From Mesodorylaimus sp. YZB2_4 (Eukaryota > Nematoda > Enoplea > Dorylaimida > Dorylaimidae): a DNA stretch of 64,000 nucleotides. Shown one piece after another: positions 35,435 to 47,435 of this stretch; position 1 is the first letter of the stretch, and every line of letters begins with the position of its first letter. The position numbers and the translations under genes are program-made. The notes below the pieces were generated by a model. That model searched no databases, was not told where the DNA came from, and was given only the letters and a program-made list of their open reading frames with translations. The DNA is taken from NCBI GenBank assembly GCA_030248295.1, contig JASANH010000085.1:1-64000 (forward strand), written 5' to 3'.

Positions 35435-37190
35435 ATTCATTAATTTTGGGGGTCGCGAATCTTACATCATCATGCTAATGCTTGGATTTACGTGCAGTTG
35501 CTTGGTAGAGGGAAGCCTATTCCATTTAAAAAGTTAAGAAAAAGTGGAGGAGAACCAGAATAAAACAGATTCGACTCAGTGACCGAATGCACTCAAATTC
35601 AATGAGAGAATATATAAGTCAAGTTGTAATAGGTCTGGAGCCGTATGAGTGGAGGGAAATTCCGAGTGAACCTTTGCATCTCATCATAAGCCCAGGGTGG
35701 CCTCCAATGCTGACCTGGTCAGAGCGGAGGTATAGACCATTTGCGACAACTACTGTAGAAATGGACTGAGCGGTCAAATCAACTGATTCAACTAGTCACA
35801 TGCATTATTTCCCCAGCTCGAACTTAACCCCTCCGTGATAACTCTTATCTTTGTATGGCCCTTGTGGTCGAGCTGTTTGTATGGTTTTCGACTTGCGTAC
35901 AGAGTGCCTTGGATTCGACTGCTGGCGGCCCCGGAGTCTTTGTCAAGAAAAAAAGCGAATAAATACTGAAGTTGAAACTTGGAGTTGGTCGGTGGTGGAT
36001 ATTCCTGAATGCACGAGTCTCGGTAAGACTGGTTCCTGACGGCACATTTGCGACGCTGAGACAAAGTGGGCTGAAGCTACTAGCCTTGCCCAGTGACCAC
36101 TCGACCCGTGGGCCGTGCGAGATGCCGCATCCTCCCTTGGGCAGGATCGACGATGAGGAAACTCCTCGAATCCACTAGCAGTACGGCTGGCCGTTCCTAG
36201 AACCCACCAGCAACACTGGATATGGCAATGCCCGGGTAAGCTGAGAGGGAGACCGTATCGCTAGGCGAGAGGGCGGCCAGCGGGTCCATGATGAAAGAGA
36301 GGAGTCCTTATCGTTTTTTAATCTAGGAGATTTATACAGCAGTGATTTTCCAAAGACTACGAAGGAAAATGATGGGCAGGAAAGAAAATGAATATCGTCG
36401 TGGAACATGTGGGGTCTCTCCTTCCGCTTATGTGTTGGGAGGATCGGTTATTGCGTGATGCGTAGTCCTGTCCTCACTCGAAATGTGCTTTACTTTGCCG
36501 ATAAACGTCATACTTTGATCTCTGCTCAGGTGCTGCAAGAAGGGGGACGCGATATTCAAATTGTAAAATGTGGTTGGAGTTGTCGCGAAGATACGTTCGC
36601 GAGTTCTTGCGCACTTATTTTAGTTTCTTCTTTATTGACATTGTCGGACTACCTGCCCTTTGCCCTTGTAATAAGACCACCTATCCACCTCACCCTTTGA
36701 TAATAGGAAATACACCGGTTTTCTTTGTCATGTAATTGCAGTAGGCCCTTGTTTATGGTTTGCTGTTCACTTGTTACTTTGGGTTCAATAGCGAAAGGTT
36801 GTGCCTCTCTCATCGTCAGCCTTTCTAATCCACACGACGCACGGCCTCCACGTCATTCTGCTATGTCGTGTTAACAACATCTACTTCCACTGCGCCTACA
36901 CGACAGGAGTGGGGCACCCAGAGGAATCTTGTTTTTCTCTTAATACTACTGGATGAACAGGGCACTAAAGCTTTGACGCCACATAACAAGGCCAGCTCCA
37001 AGTCTTTCGGCCTGTCACCGGCTGACAATATCAGCCTGACTTCGTGCAGTTCGATCGCCAGACGAGCCTACAGTACAATGAAACACTTGACCTCGCTCGA
37101 CAGCACTTTCATTCTGACCATTGGCCAGCTATACTCGTCACACGCCCTTGGACACCCCACTTTCTAGAGTCACTCCAGAATATCATCAAA
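35435..37190. other. Convergent intergenic stretch with a SINE-like copy
   Basis: Between the oxidase (+) and channel (-) stops. A tRNA-like unit at about 35862-35965 (CCCTTGTGGTCGAGCTG, then GGATTCGACTGC, then an AAGAAAAAAAG tail) is the only feature I can support. Confidence 0.45.
35862..35965 (+). repeat. SINE-like tRNA-related unit with A-rich tail
   Basis: CCTTGTGGTCGAGCTG resembles an A box, CTTGGATTCGACTGCTGG a B box, and AAGAAAAAAAGCG an A-rich 3' end. A different family from 8922/34425. Confidence 0.4.
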
Positions 37191-38773
37191 TCACCGCATG
37201 CACTTTTCCAATCGTTCAACATGAACCTTAATCAATTCACTGCACCTCTTATCAATCATCTGCTGCAGCGCTTCCACATCGTGGCCGCACACACTCGGCC
37301 TCGTCACCATGTCAAACACATCGAGAGGAGCTACCTGCACCGAGCTAGCCCTCTTTTCCTGTCGTCGTCTGAGAGCCCATTTCATCACGTGAACCAAGAC
37401 AGCTATGGCCGTGAACCCACTGACGCCAAGGTATATGTTGCACATGGCCGCCACATCACGGATCACCTTCTCCACCGAATCGCGCATAATGATAGTGAAT
37501 TGCACGAAGGGAACAGGAATGTGCTTGACAGTCAGTCGAAACACCCTGGACACTTGGTCCACTGTGATTATCTGCTTGCTGTTGTGCCAGTGATAAGATA
37601 CGTACTCGCACGGGTTGCTGCACTTGTTGTAACATCGATCCTCGGAACTGTTCGCACTGCACACACTCTCCAGCAGCAATGCCCAATCACAATAGGGCAA
37701 ATGCCTATAATTTTTGGCCAACCCTTTTTGGCGAAACGTGAAGGGGACACAACGACAGGCCGTTATCAACTCGGTCAACTGGCAGTTGCTGACACAAACA
37801 GCCAATGTGCTCTCTTCGTAGCAGATCACGTCTCGCCTTCGACCAACCACAGTCGACTGGACCAGGTACTTGAGTTCAATCCACTCCAGCGCACTCAGCA
37901 CGATCTTATGGTTGGCATTGGACACCACCAACGGCACACTCTTATCGGGACTACCAAGCGGCCATGACAAGATGGCTGTGTCGTAATAGACACGGAACGA
38001 CAGGTCCACATTTTCCAACTCACTCCACACTCCGTAACCACTTTTCGAATTCACCTCCACTCGACATCCAGTTTCCTCGATGGCCAGTCGAAAACAGAAA
38101 GTATCTTTGAAAAAATGTGTTCCAACATAAATTAGTTTATCAAAACATAAATTTCTTAAATCTTCTCTTATTTCATCACTGTCATAAATTTGAATATGTT
38201 CACATAAAATAATGATCATACTTCTAAATAACTGTTGAAGTTTAGATTTTTGAGGCAATCCAAATTCCACCTTATATTCTTCAATACACGATGGAGTGGC
38301 GTGACTATTCGTGTCATATGAGCTGATACAAGCCAACAGACCCCAAATTATTTCCAATATTGGTCGATTCCAATTTGAATTATTTGGATGTAAAATTAAT
38401 GTATTTTCATTAATTTCATTATGAAATAATTTATTTATAACTAAGCTAATAAGCTTTGCGTCCATTTTGATATTTCCCTTCGTAATATTAGGTTTCACGT
38501 GAAAAAAGTTATGCATAATTTTGTCACACACATCACATTTGGACTGACCACTCAAATATACTTGCGTAAACGGAATGCATAAAGTTAAGAAAGGTGCTTT
38601 TAGGGTTTTATTGTTTGCAATAATCTCCACTTTTGTACCTAAATTATCATATTTATAAGAATTCATCAGAGGAATGACATCTTTGATCGTCAATCCAATC
38701 AGGATCACGCAACCCGATATCCAAAGGAGGACACTGGCAAACTTGGACCCATCAACTTTACGGTATTTCACAA
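37191..38773 (-). CDS. DEG/ENaC-like sodium channel subunit, long single exon
   Basis: Acid-sensing/degenerin-type channel subunit of the plasma membrane. One open frame of about 526 codons: TM1 FASVLLWISGCVILIGLTI, then APFLTLCIPF (cf. FPxVTxC), a large ectodomain, the cysteine region CVSNCQLTELITACRCVPF, HLPYCDWALLLESVC, YNKCSNPCEYVSYHW, and TM2 CNIYLGVSGFTAIAVLVHVM. The GxSxxS selectivity region is degenerate (GVSGFT). The frame begins just after a TCTGTAG acceptor near 38780 with no ATG, so a short first exon upstream is missing; a nearby ATG (about 38,865) is out of phase with it. The lack of introns in 1.58 kb is unusual here. Divergent, so ion selectivity and gating cannot be stated. 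Confidence 0.78.
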
Positions 38774-39324
38774 AACCTACAGATCAAATTCGGTGGGCCT
38801 CCATTAAGAAGGAACGAGTGCGGTTCATGCGGGGCGCAGGCATTCTCTCACATACCACTCTGTTCATATAAGCCTGCGCTAATGCCAGTTAGTATATCAT
38901 ACCCACCAGGCCAGGGGTCCACGCAACAGTAACCTGATATTCGCTAATAAAAAAAAATTATCTCAAAAGCAAATAGCACTTATTGAGAATCTTATAGTGC
39001 CCATAAAAACCTGTCTATCCAGTTCTGCTTCACGTGGTTGTTACGGTAAAGGCCTCACCTGGGCATAAGCCTCTAAAAGCATTCTCCATATATCACGTTT
39101 CTTTCACAGATTATAGATAGATAAGTAGAGGAGTAGTGTTTGCTGGCAGTAAAGAACCGAACGGATACTGAGACAACAAAAAAGTCGACCAAAACCTTTT
39201 AAGAGAAATCGTCAGAACAAAAAACCCTAGCACTGATACCAATCGATTCACATTAAATACAATCAGTTTCCAGAAAAAACGTACCATGAAATCAATAAAT
39301 TCAGGCGATCTGATCTACTGTAAT
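38774..39324. other. Intergenic stretch, no gene fixed
   Basis: Should hold the missing first exon of the DEG/ENaC-like gene and the 3' flank of the LIM-CtIP gene. Nothing else is supported. Confidence 0.45.
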
Positions 39325-42300
39325 TCAAAAATTGCGTTTGAGATAACCTAAAAGCGAAGCTGAGTGTTTTGAAAAGATTACCAACAATCTGAAATTTGCT
39401 TACCACGTCTAATAAGCTCAGGGGTGCTCGGAAAATCAGTTTCCCAAAAAAACTCAGGCGTCTTGGCACGCTTGTACGGACGGTAGGTGGTCCGATGGCG
39501 ACTGATGTCGTTCACACGTTTTGCACGTGATTCTGGGCTCAAATTGAGCGCGTCGAAGTACTGAAATAATATCAATGGCGTTAAGACTGGAATTTCCAGT
39601 GGTTTTTCCTCAGATATTCAGCTTAACAGTTCGCCCAACGCCCGTTCTCCCTATCAGGAGAATACGTGGGCAACCCCCTGAGTGTCCAGCTGCAGTTGTC
39701 AAGCAAGGGTTCCCCTCAACGTGCATGAGTTACCCCACCGCCTAAAATGATCGGTTCATAAAAATAAGTAAATTATCGCTATTAGGTGCATCGAAGTTTA
39801 TTTGTAAAAAAGTCTAATTAGCAAAATTGCGGGAAAAGTTGCCACAATTTTCTCAGCTTCCAGCTCTTGCCCATGAGAACGTAGGTATGAGGACTTACCT
39901 TCTCGCAGCAAGGGCACTCATGGCCATGCATTTTGCGCCGTTCGTCCTTTTTACGAACAACAACCTCGCCCACTGGTTTTTCTGGCCGTTTCAATCTGCA
40001 GAAAACGAAAAAAAAGCGTTGCAAAAGGTTTTTTGTCGACGCTGAAATTCAACAAATCATACTTACATATCGAAGCTCTCGTTGAATATCGAATCATTGG
40101 GGGAGATGACCGGCTTGGTAGTAGTGGTCTTTTTTTCTGGCGTACAAGGTGGCACGACCAATTTTGGCAAGTCAGTTTTCTTTGCCTTCTTTAATGAAGC
40201 CTGACGTTTTTTATTTCGATCCGAATAAGTTACAGGTGGCGAAATTGTTCGTTTTTTTGAAACTTGCACAGTTTGGCGATTGGGCTGCGGCACGTCCTCT
40301 TCCTTACGTACTGGCTCTTCCTCTGGCTCGGCTGCTTGCGAGTCATCATCCAATACCGTAATAGTATCGTATATTTGCCGACATGCTGGTTTTTCCAGTA
40401 CTGGCTGATTGTCGAAGCTCAAATGCGTTGCCTTTTCAGAAGTAACTGGAGTCTTTTCCCTTACAGGCGATACTGCAGGACTCGGAAGCTTGGATATCGA
40501 GCTCTGCTCTCGAAGCGATTTCGACGTCGATGCAAGGCGATGAGGCGATTTCAACGTTGATTCTTGTAGGCGAAGTGACTTTGACGAAAAAACCAAGATG
40601 TTGGACAAGTCGCTCCGTTTCTTCCTTCGAGGATTTAAGCTACGATGCTGCCGATCCTTCTTTGGCATTGATACCATTCGGCTAACTTCGCCCACCTAAA
40701 GTGAGGGCATAATAGTCAAAAACAAGCGTTAGATCTAGAACACTTACGATTTCGACACTGTCATCTTTTTGAGCTCTTCTTCCGTGGCGCACCTCGCTAA
40801 TTGATCGATCGGCAGAGTTGACCGGAGAAGCCTGAAACAAACTAAAAATAAAGTTTCAAGCAGCAAGCAATAAATAGAACAAAGAAACTTGCCATTATGT
40901 CCAATGAAGATTTTTTATGCGATGAACGAATAACTGGGGTCGATATACGATGACCAATATCGATTTTCTGGCCATTTTTCACTGACAGCTGAACTTCAGA
41001 CGTCTTGCGAACATTCGATTCTTTTCCAGTTGCTGTGGCTTCATGGAAAATGGCAACCGACGTCTTTGGAATTGTTTTGAATCCAAAACTCGTAAGCGGC
41101 CGCATGCTTGGATAATGCCTGAAACCGGGAAATCACCAATGAGGCAGTGTTCGAACGGGGCCCCGACCCCGATCCCCGTCCCCGAAAACTTTCCCGCCTT
41201 CGACAGTCGAACAGACCCACCAAACATAGCGTCAGAATTTTGTGCTGTGTTCTGGGATGGTTACTTATAAAAAATACTGCTTTCTGTGTGGTGTGATGAG
41301 GCCTTGTGCAATGCGCACATATTGGTCGGTGAGATCAGGTCAGTGCTGGTAGTTGGGCTATCTAGCTAGCTCTGCCGATGCCTTACTTTCCTCTGAAATA
41401 GAAAAATGTCTGAAGTGGTCCTATCCTATTTTGACAAAGCTGACAAAAAATTTTCACGGTGCAAAATTTATTATGAAAACCTTGAGGTCATTGATAATTC
41501 TAAGGCGCAAGATGAGATCGACATGCAATAGCTTGGCCAGGCTTTCACTGATAGTGTTCTCGCCTCTGCTAATCTTCAATAGATTTACGGGTTTGTGTGA
41601 AGGCTTCTGGTAAAAAATGCAGGGTAAAGTGCATGGAGTTTTTAGAACATGTCAAGAAATTAACATATAAGCAGGCTTTTACACTCTGCAAGCTTTTTCT
41701 CATCCCCGTCCCCGTCCCCGTCCTCGACCCCGAACGGGGGAAGACTAACCCCGTCCCCGAAAAAATCACCCCAGGTCGAACGCTACAATGAGGACGACGT
41801 CACTATGTTGTAGGTCTAAATGCTTCGTGATAATCGAGACTCACGAGTAGATTTTCGGGCAAACGGCATTATTTTTCCTTCTTGAAATTGAAATTTTGGC
41901 ACTAACGCACTTTATTGAAAATTTCCGTGCGCCCCGTAAAGTGCATAAGTACCAAAATTTTCTAGAACTTGCGAGGAAATTGAATCTGTGGCATATTAAA
42001 AGGCTATAATAGAGTCTAAGCACCGACCTAAGAGTATAACGTTGTCTTGGCCTAGAAAGGTCTATAATGCAAAAGACACGCGTAGAACACCGAAACACTT
42101 ACGTGTGACAGTAAGGTAATCGACCATGACCCTTATAATTGTCCAAGCTCAATGTCGTATTGCAAACGCAGCAACTAAAACATCGTTTATGCCAAACCTA
42201 AGAGCAAGAAAAAAGGAAAAGCAGTGCAAAAAATACAGGTCACGCGGAGAAGAAAACGCAGCGTACCTGGTTGAGAGCTTCTACTTCAGCCCCTTTCACC

Positions 42301-42335
42301 AAAAGATCTTTTCCACAGCGAGAACAAAGACCCAT
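39325..42335 (-). CDS. RBBP8: LIM domain plus CtIP/Sae2 C-terminal domain protein
   Basis: Likely DNA double-strand-break end-resection factor (CtIP/RBBP8, COM-1 in worms). Eight exons, all in phase. E1 (42335-42267) MGLCSRCGKDLLVKGAEVEA; E2 (42197-42103) VWHKRCFSCCVCNTTLSLDN then YKGHGRLPYCHT; E3 (41118 to about 40894) HYPSMRPLTSFG. E1-E3 give a LIM finger (CxxC...WHxxCFxCxxC...YCxxHY), like LASP LIM. E4 (40831-40748) and E5 (40695-40065) are a basic, serine-rich linker. E6 has HGHECPCCEK, E7 YFDALNLSPESRAKRV, ISRHRTTYRPYKRAKTPEFF, WETDFPSTPELIRR, and E8 (39347-39325) GYLKRNF. E6-E8 match CtIP's CxxC, RHR and TPExFWExxFPST motifs. Intron 3 has a GCAAGT (GC-AG) donor. Two adjacent genes are possible but need lost terminal exons; every junction argues against that. 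Confidence 0.8.
41145..41785. mobile_element. hAT-like MITE with 8-bp target duplication, in LIM-CtIP intron 2
   Basis: Starts CAGTGTTCGAACGGGG and ends CCAGGTCGAACGCTA (inverted complement TAGCGTTCGACCTGG). CAATGAGG occurs directly on both sides (41137-41144 and 41786-41793), an exact 8-bp target duplication as in hAT transposons. The inside has CCCCGTCCCCG repeats near both ends and no transposase frame. 2529-2920 is an older relative. Confidence 0.8.
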
Positions 42336-44887
42336 TATTATTTCACACCCGCGATGCAAAACAAAACTTGACGATGGAACAATCAAATAGATAGATAAAC
42401 AGTTTTTGACTTCTTCCGTCTAGCGGCAGTTTTGCGCGCACAGCGTTCTTTAAGGTTTTTAAGTGCTAGCAGACAACATTGGGAATTGCAATAAGAAGTC
42501 AGTAACCGGGAAAACAAAATTTAAAAATCGGCTGGTCTTCTGCATTTTTTCAGTTATAGGCTGCCCGGTGCTTCCTCTCCTATATTCTGCGCTGTGCAAT
42601 TATCAGCAGCTCGAATTCAAGAGTAGAAAATATCTGCATTTCTGGGGACCCACTTCATCATCATTTGGTGACGAGGACTTGCAATGTGTGTAGTTGATTG
42701 CTTCAAAGCCAAGATGCGAGATCCTCTTGTTGCTGGGCGGCAGGCAGCTGTATGCCAAACTCTGCTAGAATTCAACTGATTGTCAGCTTGCCCCGATTTT
42801 GCTTCGGATTTCGGATTCCGCGGGGTTCTGGGTCAACTCGGGAATATACTGGGTCTATGCGCTATCTCATTTCTCATACTTATGATCTCCCGCTACAGTA
42901 AATGCACTTTGGAGCAAAAGTTTGATTCACGATGAAGTCTGACGCCGGAAAGAAGTTTGTTGAAACCATCAATATTGCAGGAGTGGGCGAGTGGATAGCT
43001 ATGAGTCAAGTCAAACATACCCTGATCTAACATGCTGAACACAACACAACACTATAACCCATTTGTGAACTCCTCCCATTCCCATGTGCTCTCCTTAGTG
43101 ATCAGAGATTTTATTCGGTTGCCTTTAAATTTGCAAAGGGGATGTCCGACAATGAGTTGGCTTTATGATAATGCGCGGGTGCAGTATAAAGTCAAGTAGT
43201 ACAGTGTTGGGTAGAGCGTCTATTTTTATGGTTCCATGGCGGTTTTAATGTGTCCAGTCCTTTGTGACTGGTCAGTCGCTCTCTTTAAAGGCTTGTTTGT
43301 CATGAAGAATGCCTGGGAATCTGGAAATTGAGCAATGTGATGTAATTCGATATCTGATGCGAAAGAACGAAGCTGACCCATGATGAACTCATGACTGTTT
43401 ATGGGAAGCACGCTATAAGACCTCGTGTCTTTGGGAGAGAATTTTACTACACAACCGCACCGAGTACACGCAGGCATGAACACTGATTAGTCAGACGAGC
43501 ATCTACCCAAGGGCAAGAGTGCACCGGCACAAAACAAACAAATAACACATATCAGACTAAGTGAGACCAGTTCCACACACAGCAATCACCAAATATCACC
43601 GAGCAGGCCTAACATCAGACGAGGTCACTCTCATTTGCATAACTTGATCTTCATTCCCCCTTACACCGCCACCACGCAGTATCAGATTTGTTCTTGCATC
43701 AGATATCGGATTACAGCTGGGCGGTCAACGTCATGGTTTCCAGGCTGACTGACTGACTTTACTGCCCCAAAAACCATTAGCTGACCATCCCTATTGGCAC
43801 AGAGCGCAAAAACAAGCATGTTCAATCAAACGTGCAAATCTATCAACTCGGTCAAAAATGCACATTTAAAACAAACTTTTGAAGCTACTCATCATTCACA
43901 AGATCTCGGCTGACTAAAGTACCTCACAATCACACTAATGGACGCTCTATCCCATGGTATGCTTCACTTTACACTACACTGGCGGGTTGTTGAATAGCCA
44001 TAGCCTACTCATTGTCCAACACCCCTCCGTAAGTTCACTACGTACATACTGTAGATGCAAATGGCAATGCCCCTCCACCTGGCTGGCTGTGAGGGCGGAA
44101 GTGAACCTGATGCCCCTGCTGCAACGTCACCTTCCTCCGTTGTGCTGGAACTCATGCGGCTGTTTGCTCATGAGAAGCATGCAAATGTGATGGCAACACC
44201 TTCGTGAACCGCCTGGCCTGGCGCCGACCAGACCTTGTCCTAATTATTTCGATAACCAGTAATCGTGCCTGTTTGTGTAGGCCTATGTCTGTTACAGGCC
44301 GGGAGAGCGGCAGAGGTGAATCGAGACTAGGAGCTGAATGGCGCTCTACTTTCCCCCAACCCGGGTCTTTTCACACTTACGTAACGAGGCCCCCAAACCT
44401 TGCGCATCACACTGTATCTGCAGATGTTGAAGAGGTGATTGCTTGCAGCGACTGAGAAACAGTTAGAGAGGTTCAGAAGTGCAGATACAACGGCAAATTA
44501 CGCACTCTTGCCGTACAGTTTGCCGAGAGATCTTACCTCAGTGCATGCAGTTCTGCTAGTCGACAATGCTGACCACCACCATAAAAGTATGAGGTTAATG
44601 CTTGAAATATGAAACATCATGTTTTGCCCAGCATACGTAGGTAGGTACAGTATTAGGCATTTTTATTATCGTCTTTGCCAAGGAAGTTGCCTCAGCGCGC
44701 CCAGTTTGGCGTCAGATAAGACAGCTGTTGCGTTTGAGAACTTACTACATAGTGTGTTTAGACTGGTTTCTCCCGCACCCAAGTGCAGTCTACTTGATCA
44801 AGCATGTTGTCGGTACGTGGTGTGTGAGAATAAACCATAAAAGTCAGTTGGTCGGACATCTGTAGCGGGTCTTCAAAACGACCCACA
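42336..44887. other. Divergent intergenic stretch, no gene supported
   Basis: Between the LIM-CtIP start (-) and the P450 start (+), so both promoters lie here. Short frames (such as minus 43226-43483) lack splice or family support. A small P450 5' UTR is expected just before 44888. Confidence 0.5.
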
Positions 44888-46910
44888 ATGATCATATTGT
44901 TCGAAGTTCTGCTTTGGCTTGTCGTTCTTCTTATTGCGGGTTCCATCTACTGGTACGTGACCATACCACGCGGCCTCCCACCTGGTCCCGCTGGCCTACC
45001 ATTTTTCGGGTCAGCAATCGAGTATTGGGATGGATCGAAACAACACTTGGCGTTGATCGAAAATGTCAAGAAATATGGCCCGATTTTTAAGTTGTATATC
45101 GCAAATAAATTGGTGGTTGTTTTGGGCAATTACGAGTTGATTCAAGAAGCCCTTGTGAAGCAAGGTGATATGTTCAGTGGAAGACCAGCGATGGAGACGT
45201 TTATTCCAGAGAAAATCAGACGTTTGGGTAAATTTTGTCTTGATGCTAGATTGCTAGCAACCCTTGAAACATGGTTGGCTTTCAACACTTGCTCTAGATT
45301 TAGCCAGTCAGCAGCAGCCTGAAGGTCTGCCCAGCCCATGCATTTACGTGCAATAGTAGTCCTGTGCTATCATGTCTCCTAGGCTGCCCTTCAACCAGAA
45401 TTTTGGCGAAAAGGGATCTTTTCCTTATAGGCGTTATCATGTCGGAAGGCGATCTGTGGAAGGAACAACGTCGTTTTGCATTGTCAGCACTGCGCGACTT
45501 TGGTGTTGGTCGCCCAATCATTGAGCCCCGCATCAAAGAAGAAATAGAATATTTGAACGAGCGAATCACGGAATACGCAAACACTAGTGCTCCGCTTAAT
45601 CCGCAGCGCCTGGTCACTTGTGCCGTCTCCAATATTATAAACCAACTTTTATTTGGTCGACGGTTCAGTTACGATGACGACGAGTTCGTGCGTCAGTTCA
45701 CAAGCTTGTCGCAAAGATCGTCCGGGGATGGAGTCAGTTTCCTCTCACCCTTTATGCTTTCGGAGACTGCAGCCCGGCTTGTTTCGATCCTGCCAATAGT
45801 AAGTGCAGTTTGAGGCAGCTGTCCAGCCAATCGGCGCTTCCAGATCATACCACAGAAAGCTGGAGGCGCCGGGAGGGACAGGCCTACCTAGCAGTAATGT
45901 AAAAGGAAGGCCAAAGCTTCTTCAAATTAAGAGACTTACAGTACACCGTATGGTAGGCCATTTTGCTCGACTGCCCGCTCCCAGTGAGACATCCTCCGAC
46001 AGTGAGGTCTTGAAACGAACAGAAATATCCAACTGGGAACTAGTTCTGTAAAAATTTCTTAGGGTCAAAAAATGAAAGCTGAAGGCGATGATTTTCTCGA
46101 TTTCGTCGAAAAAGAATTGAAAAAGACGTCTTCGACCTTTGATCCAGATTCTGAACCAACCAATTATATTCACGCTTTCATGAAGACAGCTTCATCGATC
46201 AAAGGCGACTCGTACTTTACTAATTCTCAATTATTGGCCGTTTGCAATGATCTGTTCCAAGCTGGCACAGAAACTACTTCTACCACGATCCGCTGGGCGA
46301 TCCTCTATCTGGCTCATCACCAAGATATCCAAGAAAAGATGTACCATGAGATCAAGAATCAAGTTGGCACCACTTCCCTGCCCAACTACGCGGATAGAAC
46401 GAAATTGCCGTTCACAGAAGCGGTGATCATGGAGACACAACGTTTATCCAATTTGGTACCACTGGGTGTTTTGCGAAGAACACTAGCCCCGACCAAACTG
46501 ATGGGCTACGACATCCCGCAGGACACCCTCGTCCTCCCATTGCTTATAAATATTCTACACAATCCAGATATATACCCCGAGCCACACAAATTTAATCCCG
46601 AGAGATTCTTGGATGCAAACGGAAAGGTAATAAGGGACCCGAAACTGATTCCTTTCCAAGCAGGTATGGCACTTTTCTCGCAAAATTTTGAGCCATTCGA
46701 AAAATGCGACTCTTACCTATTTTAGGTAAGCGGGTATGTCTGGGCGAGCCTCTGGCACGAATGGAATTATTTCTGTTCCTCGTTGGTCTTGTCAGTCGGT
46801 TCCATTTCTATTTTCCAAGTGGTCAATTCAAGCCTACCGTGGAGCCAGTGATCGGTTTTACATGCACACCTGCTGCGTACGAAGTCTGCATCGAATTGCG
46901 TAACGACTAA
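44888..46910 (+). CDS. Cytochrome P450, CYP2 clan
   Basis: ER-anchored haem monooxygenase. Four exons: 44888 to about 45228, 45431-45799, about 46065-46663 and 46726-46910, joined in phase. The N-terminal anchor is MIILFEVLLWLVVLLIAGS, followed by the proline hinge RGLPPGPAGLPFFG. Further signatures are GDLWKEQRRFALSALRDFG (helix C), FQAGTETTSTTIRWAILYL (I helix AGxETT), FTEAVIMETQRLSN (K helix ExxR), FNPERFLDANGKV, and FQAG|KRVCLGEPLARME. The last spans the final intron and carries the haem-ligand cysteine. About 497 residues, normal length, all key residues present. Xenobiotic, steroid or fatty-acid substrates cannot be told apart. An AATAAA follows at 46944. Confidence 0.92.
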
Positions 46911-46943
46911 AATATTTATGCTTGGCCATGAGTTAGGCGACAA

Positions 46944-46949
46944 AATAAA
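46944..46949 (+). terminator. Poly(A) signal of the P450 gene
   Basis: AATAAA 34 bases after the stop codon, in CAAAATAAATG. Confidence 0.6.
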
Positions 46950-47234
46950 TGTTTGGATCGCTTGATTTTCAGTAATATGCATCCAGTAGAGGTGCTAGCT
47001 ATCTGAACTAGCCGAAGCGGGATCACTGTAGTCATGAACAGCGCAAATGATCACTAATTAAAAAATGACTCGGGTTTGGCTCGCATTACCGATGCCGAGT
47101 GGCTGCAGTGGTGCCATGTTAGTCAACAACAACTTTGAAGCGGACCATTTTGATCATGCCGTTCCTTGGTCTGATCGGCGCAATTTATTCTGTTAAAACC
47201 GCCTTCCAGTTCGAGTAAAAATACATGCTATAGT

Positions 47235-47435
47235 ATGTCGTCGAGGCATGGTCCAGATTCCATGCTCCACCGAGTGCCATGATGGATCCACGTGTAACTG
47301 TGTGGATCCATGCTGGCCAAATAGATCCGTGATACTCCCATATAGCTCCACATGGATTCCACACCTGCCATGTGGATCCACGATTGACTTCCTGGAAAAC
47401 ATGTGGAACGATGCGGTTTCCGCGCGTGGATTCCA
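47235..47435. repeat. Degenerate tandem of TGGATCCA/TGGATTCCA words
   Basis: About ten irregular occurrences of ATGGATCCACGTG, GTGGATCCATG, CATGGATTCCAC and similar. These words are nearly palindromic, so both strands look alike. A related set (GGATCCAC, AATCCATC, GTGGATCCG) lies at 57920-58000. Confidence 0.55.

Noticed and set aside
37044..37967. 307-codon plus-strand open frame
   Set aside because: Antisense to the DEG/ENaC-like exon, with no domain or splice support.
39325..42335. LASP-type LIM gene separate from the CtIP gene
   Set aside because: The LIM finger resembles LASP, but no nebulin repeats or SH3 domain follow and all eight exon phases join to CtIP. Kept as one gene, with the alternative recorded.
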